Shown: positions 1 through 12,283 of the stretch, in pieces
Numbering within the stretch: the first letter of the stretch is position 1
Layout: each line of letters opens with the position of its first letter
Origin: Sarcomyxa edulis
Taxonomy: Eukaryota > Basidiomycota > Agaricomycetes > Agaricales > Mycenaceae
Assembly: GCA_009761415.1 (NCBI GenBank)
Contig: QUOL01000014.1
Coordinates: forward strand, 434,001 to 498,000
Reading direction: 5' to 3'
Length of the DNA: 64,000 bases
Made by a program: the position numbers and the translations under genes
The notes under the pieces: generated by a model
The model's database searches: none
Told to the model about the DNA's origin: nothing
Seen by the model: the letters and a program-made list of their open reading frames with translations, nothing else

Positions 1-1282
1 AATATATGACAAAGAAGAAAACGGCGAGCCCTCCACCGTGCCAAACAGCGGCCTTGAGGTCGACTTTACGTGACTCGTCGATATGGCGGTCGTAAAGACC
101 AGAGAGGATGCGCTGAGTACCGAAGGCTTGAGCGGTACGAATGGTGGAGATGACCTCTTCTGCGAGACTACCTCCGTCAGCTACATGGTTAAGCGACAAT
201 CTGTTCACAAGATTAGTACTGATCAGATGGATGAGGGGGTAGATGCGACATACTGCATGTACTTGGAGATCGTCTTGTTCATGAGACCACCAGTGATAGC
301 GATGCAAGGCAGAATGGACGAAAGAGCCAATGCAAGACGCCATGATCGAGCATATGCAAGGATGAAACCGGTGAAGAATGCACTCAAGAAATTAACGACG
401 AGTGCAACCTTTTCTGAGATACCTTGCTGAACGAGATCTGTATCCAAAGAATTGAGATACAAGCGGACTGAATGAAAGGTAGAGCCTACGCGTGTCCGTC
501 TCAATTCGTGTGGCGACTTCACCGGCACCGACATTGTCGAAGAATGCGATATCTTGTCGTAGAACCGCTTTCAAATAGCGTTCTCGTATCCGTTTGGCGT
601 TGACTTCGCCGGTATAGACCCAAATATACATATAAGCGAATGTGCACACGAACATTCCAACACCTTCGAGGTTTAAATGTCAAGGGAACGCAATACGTGT
701 GTGAAATACAGATACTCACCGATATAGACGAGATAGCTAGCATTCTGGGAAGCGCTGTGCCGAAAGCCACTAGCGGCCGACGGGACTAACGCCTGAGCTG
801 TAGAATTCCCGGAAGCTGCCTCATTTGTCACGATAGTGAATGTAACGAAATCCTGGGTTAAACGACCGAATAGTAAACTCATGAGGGGCTATGGCGATCT
901 GGGGTCAATATTTCTTGCGTTTGCGGTTGAATGAGGCTGGAAAACACACCTGAGCCGCGCCGGCCGCAGCAGCAGCGCACAGTCCGATGAAATCCATGAA
1001 GAGCTCCAGCTTGGTAGAAAATCTGAGGTAGGGTTAGCTCCCGACGGAACGTGTCTAAACAGTCTGCACCGACCTAAACAACTCCTGGAACCCTACAGGA
1101 TTGAGCTCTGGCTCAGCGGGGGTGACCAGGGTCGAGGAATCCTTCTCATTGTCGACTTGCTCTGTGTCGGTATTTTTGGATTTATTTCGACCAAAGAACC
1201 CACGCTTGGACTTTGTCTGGGAGAGAGCGAGTTCGGAGGGAGGGGACTTTTCGTCTGCGGTACTAGGACGAGAGTCAGACAT
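1..1282 (-). CDS. ABCB-type ABC transporter, 5' part (partial)
   Basis: This is the N-terminal part of a full-size multidrug/Ste6-like ABC transporter of the ABCB class, which would pump hydrophobic substrates or peptides out across a membrane. The ATG at 1280-1282 opens a charged, Ser/Lys-rich cytosolic stretch of about 75 residues. After a short intron comes FSTKLELFMDFIGL followed by an Ala-rich helix and PLMSLLFGRLTQDFV, the usual start of transmembrane domain 1 in fungal ABCB proteins. Later exons carry YIWVYTGEVNAKRIRERYL, LRQDIAFFDN, GAGEVATRIETDT and GISEKVALVVNFLSAFF, the hallmarks of the ABC transmembrane type-1 domain, and SLAEEVISTIRTAQAFGTQ near the left edge. The nucleotide-binding domains lie outside the window. 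At least five introns interrupt the part seen. Family assignment is firm; the substrate cannot be read from the sequence. Confidence 0.9.
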
Positions 1283-2948
1283 TGGCCTGAGGCGACAACT
1301 GAGAAACCTCGAAGTTGTTGGACGTCGTGATGATGGAAGGAGGAAAGCGGTGGGGAAATTTAAGTTGTTCTAGATACGTTGTATGTATAGTAGCCAGCCG
1401 GTTGATTTCGTCACCGATATTAGTCACGCACATATCAGACTTTGCACGCCTGCGAAATTGTCTCAAAAAATTCCATTTCTTCTCTTATTCGAGGGTCTAC
1501 GCCGGTTTCTTTGGTACGAATATACTGCGTGTACTCGTACGATTTTTACAGATTTTTTCTGCCTTACCGGGTGCAGTCCAAGAGCACGCGTGGCGCCATA
1601 AATCGACCCGACGGATCACTTTTTACTTATGTTGTGACATTTGCTGTTAATTCTCATCGACAACTCGGCTCAAATCATCATTGAATTCCTGAATACACCT
1701 CCTACTGGAAGGTGACTCGAATGTATCTACTCGTTACAGTTTCATAGCCAGGTATACATTCGCTGCCGGACGCTGGCGACGATGTCGGATGAGTCAAGAC
1801 GCCCCCGCAGTGATTCAGAGGACTCAGGGATATCCGGAAGGCTTCCGGTTTGACAGCGGCTTGATGGCTAACTACGGCCGAATCTGACGCGTACACTTGA
1901 AGTCCAGTTTCTTCGAGAGTGCCGACATCATTCGCATCCTACATAAGTTCGACGGGAATCTGTTGGACAGAGTGAAGACTTCTTGCCCCACCGAAAACGT
2001 CAGCGCGCCTGTTCGAAAGCCGAATAGCTGAAGTTCTGTTCGAGATGGCCTGGATCACTCCGAATTGGGATTACCATCGTTACCGTAGAAAGATTCGCGA
2101 TATCGATATCATCGGATGATAGACGAAACTCACAGGCAGAACAGCAGGGCTGATGAAAACGTTAAGCGGCCTAAATACTGCGTGGAATCTACGGCAGAAA
2201 GAGACGGGGGGTGACGCACTCCGAAAGGCATCCTACACTCATCTGATGCCCTGTGATGGTCAATTCAAGCCGTCGAATTGGAAAAACAACGTTGGCCAGA
2301 CAAGGTGCTCACCGTGCCGCTGTGCCCGACGAGTTCGTCAGTCTTGGCACTTGGTGTGATAGGGGGATATTTTCAGACTGCCTCCGCGAGAATTCGTCCT
2401 GATAATATAAGGTACAGAATATAAGGAACAGAAATATTCGGTGTGCTGCGTTGGTGCTGCGTGCTGCAGCAGCTGTACCAGCGTCGCGTCGTTGGGCTCG
2501 AAACATACAAGACGAGAAGATATTCATCGAAGGCAGATCGAAGGTATGGCTTGAACGTTGAACGATCTCGAACAGGCGCCAGGTAGACTCGGATGCCGGC
2601 ATGCATGAATGATCCATCCTATAGACTATTAGCTACCAGGTAGAACCAGTATGCACTTACAGATAATACTGGAGCTGTAGTGAGATATATACTAGTACTT
2701 GGATGCCCTTGTAGGTCCCGAACAAAATTGACTTACTTTTGGGCGACTTTCAGGTGAGGATGGAAAGACGGAAAGGTTCGGACATTGGCGCCGCGGAACT
2801 TCAAACAAGTTACAGCACATCTTGTTTCCTGCCAAATCATCTTACTTGTCGACATCTTTCCATTATCCCATCCAACTTGAAAGCAGGCTTTCAGAACTCT
2901 CTCTCACTCTTTTTGAACAAAAATCGCACCCCAAACGATACATATATC
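1283..2948. other. Intergenic region, no gene recognised
   Basis: The 1.67 kb lies between the divergent starts of the ABC transporter and the AGC kinase and should hold both promoters. Short open frames occur on both strands, but none has a recognisable motif, plausible splice partners or a composition like the neighbouring genes. The last 200 bases, from about 2740, are probably the pyrimidine-rich promoter and 5' leader of the kinase. Confidence 0.5.
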
Positions 2949-5202
<2,254 letters not shown>

Positions 5203-5643
5203 TGCGGATTTATCTATCTAATCTTCGTGGTCCCCGTGGTTCCTTCGTCGTCAAAATCTGGATATCTATCTATCTATTTATCTACCCCACACTGGCATAT
5301 ACTGGATGCGTTTACTTGTTTCTTTCGTTCTCTTTCTTCGCAACATAATAATTATTCGGTTTCTATCATCCATACATCCAAATCATCTTCTCCCACATGC
5401 ATTTGTATATCTGATTCATCACCCTTACTCGTATATCGTTCCCTCGACCTCACTCACTTCTCACTCTTTACTAAAAATAATATTTACCCTGGAACCTCTG
5501 TCGCACCATTTTTCACTTACACTGCATGTACTCTGCAGGATATTTATTGATAACAATTCAATCATATATACTTCGGAATCTCGAGTAGGTGTTCCATGCC
5601 GAAATCAGAGGACTCGAAGGTGTGTTACCATGTACGTACTTTC
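5203..5643. other. Convergent 3' region with a TATC/CTAT microsatellite
   Basis: This 441-bp stretch separates the stop codons of the kinase (+) and the phosphatase (-). It is T/C-rich and probably holds both 3' untranslated regions. A short run of TATC/TATT repeats lies at about 5262-5283. No coding signal is seen. Confidence 0.5.
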
Positions 5644-6897
5644 TCAGCCTGGTATTCTCCGTTTCGAGGACTTGGAAGGAGAAGGAGAGCTCATCTGATC
5701 ACCACTAGGACGAGGGCGCTTCAGACCACCAATGATGGGCTTGGTACTAACGCTAGAACCTCCGCCGAAGAAGTTACGAATGTCTTTCTGTTTGGGATCA
5801 TGAGACGCGCTTCCTATACCTCCTTTTTGTCTGATCTAGAAGGCATACGTGGGGGAATATATCTGGGGGAGAAGAATTGGACTCACGAGCGTGTCTAGGT
5901 GTTCATGCCGGTTGGAGTCTGTCATACGGACTCTCAATGGTGGTAATTGCTTGTTACCGTCCCCTGAATTGCTGGCAACCTTGACACCAAGTCAATAATG
6001 AACACATTTCTGCGTTCATACCATATCGACTTACCTTGCCCTTATCCAATATATCAACATCAATTCTGTGCCACCCAGTATTCGCAAGTCCCTCAGGCCT
6101 CCTTACCTCCTGTTTCGGTACCTTCCCAGCACAGCTCTCATCCATTCCCAAGAGTGCCACTACGATCTCAGAAATGAACATTCCATGACTCACCACAGCC
6201 ACGTTAACATCATCCGGGGTATCTCCCTCATCACGATCAACTGCTGTCCAGATATACGGCAGCAGAATTTCTTGGACAGCTCGTTCAGCCCTCTGTGCTA
6301 GATCGACTTGACTTTCTCCGTCAGGGAATTTATCGGTACGTTTGTGTAATGATGGGTATTTATCCAAGGCGAAGTGTTCCGAGAGGGAAAGAGTGGGGTC
6401 TCGGGCTGTGGTATATGACTTGCCTTCGGCGGCTCCAAAGTGTCGTTCACGTAGAAGCGGTGATTCGATGGGTATAAGAGGTGTTTTAACCTGATCATGA
6501 TGCAAGTTCGTATCTTGAGAGCAAAGGGCTTGGGCGGTTGTAAGGGCACGTTTCAGAGGCGATGAGTGCACTGCGGTAAATTTGAAGGAGACGGCCGCGA
6601 AAGAGGCCGCTAGGGCTTGAGCTTGCTACTTGGGGGAATGCGCGTTAGTTTTGTGTTTGGATCAGCAGATAGAACGAACCTTCATCCCTGTATAATAATA
6701 TGCAGATGGTCAGCCTCAGAATACCAAGAAGAGATATATTTTATTCCGACCATGGTTGGATAAAGGGGCGTCTTTCCATCCGGCCCATACACGACGAAGG
6801 TTATCCGTCGATTCTCCATGTCTAATCTGGATAAGATAACCGTTGAGTTTGAGACTGTGTACCTCGAGCTGTTTCTCACAAAGGTGAAAGAGACCAT
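5644..6897 (-). CDS. Histidine phosphatase (phosphoglycerate mutase-like) with PIP-box-like C-terminus
   Basis: This is a branch-1 histidine phosphatase. The spliced N-terminus reads MVSFTFIRHGESTDNLRRVW, giving the RHGE phosphohistidine motif. It continues GWKDAPLSNHGMKQAQALAA, then AVHSSPLKRALTTAQAL (second Arg) and LRERHFGAAEGKSY. The second catalytic His is in VAVVSHGMFISEIV. An 8-nt exon, GGATGAAG at 6680-6687, is needed to join NHG to MKQAQ in frame. The C-terminal exons lie beyond the catalytic domain: TDSNRHEHLDTL, then QKGGIGSASHDPKQ, then QKDIRNFF, a match to the PCNA-binding PIP-box pattern Qxx[hydrophobic]xx[aromatic][aromatic]. A Ser/Pro/Lys/Arg-rich tail ending SKSSKRRIPG follows. 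Six exons are inferred, and the substrate is unknown. The catalytic domain is certain; the last exon is joined by a convincing GT-AG intron and an open frame to TGA at 5644. Confidence 0.88.
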
Positions 6898-7997
6898 CAC
6901 ATATCGCAAGACTCGAGTACGAGTTTGAGTGGCAGCACTTCGAAGTTCAAAAGTTTGTTTTGTTCCGTCGGACCATTGGTAGGGATTCCGGTGTTGATGC
7001 CGAAAGGTTCAGCCAAATAAGCCCCTAAGCGGACTTAGCGTTTAGTCTCCGATAGGAGTATCACGCCGACATTTAGAACCTCCGACTGTCGGAGATCAAT
7101 GATGCCAATCGGCAAACGAGCGGAAGGTGACTTGCGTCTCATCGTCGACGTTCACACCTTGCTACTCAAGTCGCCTCAAGGTGCTCCGATTGATGTCGAT
7201 ACATATACTTTCTTTACAGGACACCTTGTGGTACTGTTATCGCGACAACCATTGGCAGCCAGCGTCACGCGTGCCAGGCTGTCTGCGAACGAGTTCAGGT
7301 GAGTCTGATGGTCATTCTACTTCCATAAGTACTTATCGATACTTATCGCCCATGATGCATCAAGGCTGAAGGTTGACCATGTGATTCCCAAGTAGGGCTT
7401 TCTCTGCGCCTGAAGCATCAGGCTTGAACTTGTTGGAACTGAATGGACTTTGTCTGATTGATCCGAACATCTTCGACTCGAAAGAGGCTTCACTCTTGAT
7501 TGGCCCTACGCAATGCTCGAGGGTGCAAGCACATGCGTATTTACCTAGAAGCTATTCACGTCTATGCCTTCTTTTCTGACACTCCGAATTCTTTCCAGTT
7601 GTCCACCATTCCTGACATGAGATCCGTGCAGGTGTTTTCGTTCACGGGACACTATTCACTGGGCCGAGGCTGTTCCAGTCGTTCCAGTCCAGTAGCAAAA
7701 TGTTTGTCAAACCTCGGGCTTGTTCATAGCTGAGGTCGGTCTGACTAGAAGGCCTCGAGGAGACTCTTCTGGAGAGGATAGACTTCTCTTCATAACGTCA
7801 GCGCTGACCGTCGGGATTCTGAGCATGTGCTATTTATACTTCAGTACACGATGGCGGGTCATGTCCGCAGGCTTCCTCGGTTTTGTATGCATTATAAAAG
7901 GAAGGCCACTCATCTTCCAAAGCATACTCCAAGTAACTTTCCCCATTCAAAAACTCCACTAAAAACTTCTCCTTTGCTTCTCCCCATCATCCTCATC
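6898..7997. other. Intergenic region, no gene recognised
   Basis: About 1.1 kb lies between the divergent starts of the phosphatase and the small secreted protein. Several short open frames exist but none has a recognisable motif. Apart from the TATA box near 7893, I see no structure that I can name. Confidence 0.45.
7893..7899 (+). promoter_or_regulatory. TATA box of the small secreted protein gene
   Basis: TATAAAA lies 99 bp upstream of the ATG at 7998, followed by a C/T- and A-rich leader. Position and context fit a core promoter; this is inferred from sequence only. Confidence 0.5.
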
Positions 7998-8643
7998 ATG
8001 ATGTACTTCTTACAGACGTTCATACTCTCCATCGTCGCCGCTCTCTTCACCACTACTGTCTATGCTGCTCCAGCTTCACACAACCCCGGGACCATCTCTG
8101 CCCCTACACCTGGCACTGTCATAGCCCCGGGTGCATCCTTCGACTTCCAGTACAATACCAGAGCTGATTACGGCGTATCGAGTTACAATTACACCGTATT
8201 CCTTTTGACGTCCCTCCCCACGTCTTTCAGCGCGTCAGCGGAAGTAGCAGACGGTCACTTTTTCGGTCGATTTGGGTTCCCTAACTATCCAGGTGGGTTC
8301 GGTTGCTGCAATGTTTCTTTTTTTGCGCTTTTGAGACATGTTCCTCATGCAAATGACTCAGGTAATCCAAGCCCTCACAACCTAGCACCTACCCAACTTG
8401 TCATGCCGGACTTTTCTCAATCTCCCGGTGGTTTTGGTGCGGGTGCGGCAGGTGTTAATGCTCCGTTCTATCTAGTTGTCATCGAGGAGTATTCGAATGG
8501 TCAAGTGAGTGTACTTTTTTGTCATTATTCGTAACAAATGTCTCTGAAGCTGAGTTTTTTTTTTGCTGCAGCCGACGATGGGCGACAAATTGGGCTTGGC
8601 CATCACCCCCATCGTGTATAACGCGACGGCTTCGTCGTCTTGA
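7998..8643 (+). CDS. Small secreted protein, unknown function
   Basis: The product begins MMYFLQTFILSIVAALF and has a likely signal peptide ending near VYAAPAS, so it should enter the secretory pathway. The mature part is about 150 residues and rich in Gly, Ala, Ser and Pro, with potential N-glycosylation sites (NYT, NAT). It contains APGASFDFQYNT, a beta-rich stretch (NYTVFLLTSLPTSF), PSPHNLAPTQLVMPDF and FYLVVIEEYSNG. Two introns are inferred, about 8292-8361 and 8504-8571, both GT-AG, and the last exon ends YNATASSS before TGA. It has no cysteine-rich effector pattern. The general look is of a small fungal cell-surface or secreted protein with an immunoglobulin-like beta fold, but I do not recognise a family. 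Start: the first of two adjacent ATGs. Confidence 0.72.
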
Positions 8644-8976
8644 GTTGACATCCTTGGACAGCTTGCCGTTGACTTTTGACTTATGCATTGGGCTTGGACT
8701 TGGACTCAAACGCTACTACGTTACTTACGATCTTGCGATGCCTCGGACTGACCGAACTTGAAACGCGTACCCTACTGATATATGAACTAATTAGACTCTC
8801 TCTCTTCGAACTTTCGTGCACATACTTAGTACAATATCCTACTTACCCCGGCGCTGTAGCCGTTATACTGTCATACTTACTCGTTTGTCTTGACTGAACT
8901 AGAAGCGCGTCTTACATCTTGAACTTCGCCACACAGCGCCCAACTAGCAAATATTCTCCAATGTGTCCATAGATAG
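8644..8976. other. Convergent 3' region
   Basis: These 333 bases lie between the stop of the secreted protein (+) and the stop of the zinc-finger protein (-). Nothing beyond probable untranslated regions is seen. Confidence 0.45.
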
Positions 8977-10327
8977 TTACATGACGATACAGTCCCCCTT
9001 CTTCTCCCCTTCCTCCTGAGCAAGCTCCGCCTCCAACATCGCCTTCTCCTGCTCGCTCAGAAGCCCCTTCTTCGCACGTTCCTGCATAGCTCGTCGGCGA
9101 CTCTCGCGTTCTGCCCGGGCGCGTCTGGAGTAGCAGTAGCCAGTGATAGTTGAATTACAAGTGATGGTAATATAGAAAACGGAAAACAGAGAGGTGCATG
9201 TGGTGTTGATATCGATACAAAAGTCGAGTCGCGTCGAGTTCAAGCAGAAGCGAATATGGGGCGTGGTACAAATGACATGGGGTCGATTACGGGTTCCGGT
9301 TTGGATGTAGATTTAGATTTAGCGGATACGGATACAGGGAGGGGCGTGGGTTTGGGTTCGTTAGTGGTGTTGTTATCATTAGTCGTCGAGGAAGAGGGTT
9401 TATTAGATATAGAGAGACTAGTTGGTCATGAGTGTTTACTAAGGCAAGAACGGAAAAGTAAACATCACTCACCGGTCGGTCTTTGAGAATGGATTGACGA
9501 TGGCTGGAGGGACGGTGGAGGTTGTAGTTGTGGTTGTGGTGGTAGTAGTTGATTTGGATGTAGATTTGGATGTAGAAGACGTGGTGGTGGAGGAGGTAGT
9601 GGTGGTGGTGCTACGGGTAGTATTAGCTAGCGTCTTCTTGATAGCGCCGAGTGTGGCGGTCGCTGTGGTGTTCAAGTCTTTCGTGGTGATGTTGATGCTC
9701 GTCAGAGGTTTCTTGGAACTAGTAGTTGGCTTTGACGCGGAGCTCGTCGAACAGTTGTGAACATTCGGGAATCGATGCTGTGGACAGAATTGATCCCTGC
9801 ATTTCTGGAAGTATGAAAGTCATAACGGTGTTAGGATACCCCAATGAACGACTGGAAGGAGCAACGTACATCACAACGAATGGGCGCAAACAACACTTTC
9901 CCACACTTCGCCCTCCCACAGACGGGTAACGATTTCGTCTTTGTGGATTTCCCCGTCATGACTGAGCATTCGTTGGCGAAATGGTCCTCCATACGAACAT
10001 TTGGGTCTTGGTTTGGCCGAACGGCTACTGGGGAATTGCATAACGGGCCTAATACAAAGCGATCAGTCTTGGGCTTTAGCCTCTCAGATAAGGCTGGAAC
10101 ATACAATTGGGTGCAATTCTGTTATATTTCTGTTCGTCGTATTTCGGACATTTGTGTCCTGGAGTAGTATTAGAATTTACGCCAGACACTTGGAAGTGGT
10201 CTGCGCAGAACGGTTGTTCGCAATGCTGGCATTTGAAGGGTAGAAAGTCGACGAGAAGACACGATGGCGAAGAGCATTGCTTGCCGATGGAAAGTAGTGT
10301 TGTGTCGCGGACAGGTTCTGTGGACAT
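8977..10327 (-). CDS. AN1-type zinc-finger protein (CUZ1/ZFAND1-like) with optional CaaX end
   Basis: Two AN1 zinc fingers identify this as a relative of yeast Cuz1 and human ZFAND1, which bind Cdc48/p97 and the proteasome and help clear arsenite-damaged proteins. Finger 1 contains CSSPSC, FLPFKCQHCEQPFCADH and GHKCP; finger 2 contains CGRAKCGKVLFAPIRCDKC, DQFCPQH and FPNVHNC. An 8-residue insertion (VNSNTTPG) lengthens the loop of finger 1. A long Ser/Thr/Lys linker with a run of Thr (about 9513-9600) follows, ending NPFSKTDR. From there two ends are possible. Splicing 9472 to 9124 (348-nt intron) gives a charged helix (LLSEQEKAMLEAELAQEE) and the C-terminal box CIVM, a farnesylation-type CaaX. 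Splicing to 9417 (55-nt intron) instead gives an alternative tail ending FVPRPIFASA at 9240. The span listed covers the CaaX form. Confidence 0.85.
9513..9605. repeat. Low-complexity Thr/Ser-coding repeat
   Basis: On the plus strand this is a GTNGTN-type run (many GTTGTGGTGGTAG variants). On the coding minus strand it encodes a poly-Thr/Ser/Lys linker with ten or more consecutive Thr, just before NPFSK of the AN1 protein. It is coding and likely length-variable. Confidence 0.7.
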
Positions 10328-10793
10328 TGTGGGTATCACTGGTATGTGTGGGATGTGGATTATATAGAGGATGAGTAGGTTACGCGTCTTTCTTGGTCAG
10401 AGGCATACGCAAGCACGAACAGCCACGAAATCGGAACACGCGTGAAGGTTCCAGATCAAGAGCCGATGTGGCTGTGCAGCCCCAAGTGTCGCGTACTTAT
10501 CTCGAGAAATTTACAAACGTCGCCGTAGGAATCCTTCTCAGCCGTTCTCAGCACCCAGAGCAAAAACTCGAACAAAAATTCGGGATTTTCGCCAGAGGAA
10601 GCCAACGTACACTCAAGATACTAGACTGATTTTTTCCAGCGAACGCCGAAAAGGCGACCTTTTTTTGGCCGCTCTGCAACCCTGTCACAGAATGTCACAC
10701 AGTCCAAGCGTTCGACGAAAATTCGAAGGGCGCTGCGAATACACTCTATCATAGAGTCAGCGGCTGTAGGACATACTGTACGACGTGCAATCA
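10328..10793. other. Upstream region of the AN1 protein gene
   Basis: This 466-bp region lies upstream of the AN1 gene start and borders the tandem repeat. It should hold the AN1 promoter on the minus strand. I see no coding signal. Confidence 0.4.
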
Positions 10794-11095
10794 ACGGAAA
10801 ATTAGCGCACACTTTACAACACGAGAAGTACCGTTCCTTCTCATTACCCACGCGTTCTAAAGTAGGTCCAACGGAAAATTAGCGCACACTTTACAACACG
10901 AGAAGTACCGTTCCTTCTCATTACCCACGCGTTCTAAAGTAGGTCCAACGGAAAATTAACGCACACTTTACAACACGAGAAGTACCGTTCCTTCTCATTA
11001 CCCACGCGTTCTAAAGTAGGTCCAACGGAAATAACGCACACTTTACAACACGAGAAGTACCGTTCCTGCTCATTACCCACGCGTTCTAAAGTAGG
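10794..11095. repeat. 77-bp tandem repeat, about four copies
   Basis: Units begin with ACGG at 10794, 10871, 10948 and 11025, an exact 77-bp period. Each holds GAAGTACCGTTCCTTCTCAT and CCCACGCGTTCTAAAGTAGG. Copies 1 and 2 are nearly identical. Copy 3 has AACGCAC for AGCGCAC. Copy 4 has a 2-base loss and one C-to-G change, and its 3' end is shortened. The block lies in a non-coding stretch about 470 bp upstream of the AN1 gene. The high identity suggests recent expansion. Confidence 0.95.
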
Positions 11096-12283
11096 ATCTC
11101 CTTGGGATCTCCCAATGAAAACCGGACCGTCGGAGCTTAAAGTCGGAGGCAAATATCACGAAAAAAACGCGCGCAGGATCCTACCCCGCTTGGTTCTCCG
11201 CTCGGTTACACCTGTAACTGTGACGCCGAGATTAAAACACGAGGTACAGTGGCTGTCTAGCTATCCCACGACGGGGAGGATAGGAGCCCCATGGCCAGCA
11301 TCAGGCCAGCATCCTCCAGTGAACGAATTCGCAATCAATGGTAACTCCATATCCGCCGCCTCATTGCAATTGCAATCAACGTACCTTCCAAGAATCAAGT
11401 TTCCTGCTTGGAAATACAACTCTGTATCATATAATGTCCACTCTTTACTGTCCTCTGACTCTCCCTACACATCGATCCCGCCGGTGCTGGAACAATGGCA
11501 ATGAACAACGTTGGAGGCGATCAAACTGCAAATGACTTTCGGACTAACCACGACAACATAACGACGGTCATCATCGCAAATGCCGGAAACACCACTACAT
11601 CACCTATCACCACCTGGAACAGTAAAGTCATCTCGTCTTCAACACCATCAGCTTAGTTTTCTAACTCGCTGCTCAAGTATACATACAGCCCAGTATATTC
11701 TTACAAGGATATCCGCACGAGGGTATACCGAATGACACCCAGGAGAGCCCCCCCAATGCCATGCCTCTGCAAGAGCCTGGAGAAAGACCCTCAGGTCGTA
11801 ACGGTCGTGCGCTCTCATATATCTCCCCTTTGACCACTATCTGGAGCTGATATCGAGGATGCCTTCACAGATCCGGGGTATGCCAAGAATCTCCTCAAAA
11901 AATTATCGACCAAGATAGCTAGTAACAAGCTATTCTCGCGGAAGAAACTTCGTAGGCTTCTTATCCAGAGAAGCCGCAGACCTGCTCACAAGCTCGAAGT
12001 TTACCTAGGCAGATCCCAGAGCTCGATAGGTGAAGGACGGTGAGAAGGACCAAGACTCGGGCGTCGATGGTGTGGGCGATCGCAAGATATGGTGGGCAAC
12101 TGGTGATTGTGTTCATGAGATGGTTGAGGGCAGCTGCGCTGCATTGTAAGTAGTATACATGATGGGGAATAGAATTCACCACTGCATTCCTATAGTCTAA
12201 GTCTAGGCTCAGGCTTTCCTAAATCAATGCCACTCAGCAAACGGACGAGTCGTCATATTCATCTGGGAAACAGGAAGAAGAAA
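11096..12283. other. Intergenic region, no firm gene
   Basis: About 1.2 kb without a recognisable gene. The only frame of note is 11495-11656 (+), 53 codons, starting MAMNNVGGDQTANDF and rich in Asn and Thr. Its Asn/Gly-rich start recalls the N-termini of some Agaricomycete NTPase-type proteins, but no domain follows, so it may be a relic. Another Lys/Arg-rich frame near 11880-12040 cannot be joined to it with confidence. Confidence 0.35.

Noticed and set aside
5227..5898. Ser/Leu/His-rich plus-strand frames after the kinase gene
   Set aside because: T/C-rich 3' region, and partly antisense to the phosphatase C-terminal exon; no motif or splice pattern.
9494..9760. Open plus-strand frame encoding a Val-rich protein
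   Set aside because: It is the antisense of the poly-Thr/Ser linker of the AN1 protein; the GTN run makes Val codons by chance.
10621..11152. Minus-strand frames across the tandem repeats encoding repeated EKERYFSCCKVC-type peptide
   Set aside because: They arise from the repeat period itself, are broken by the copy 4 deletion, and have no supporting gene context.
11115..11504. A 129-codon plus-strand frame next to the 77-bp repeats
   Set aside because: No motif, no plausible promoter or splice partner, and it begins inside degenerate repeat-flanking sequence.
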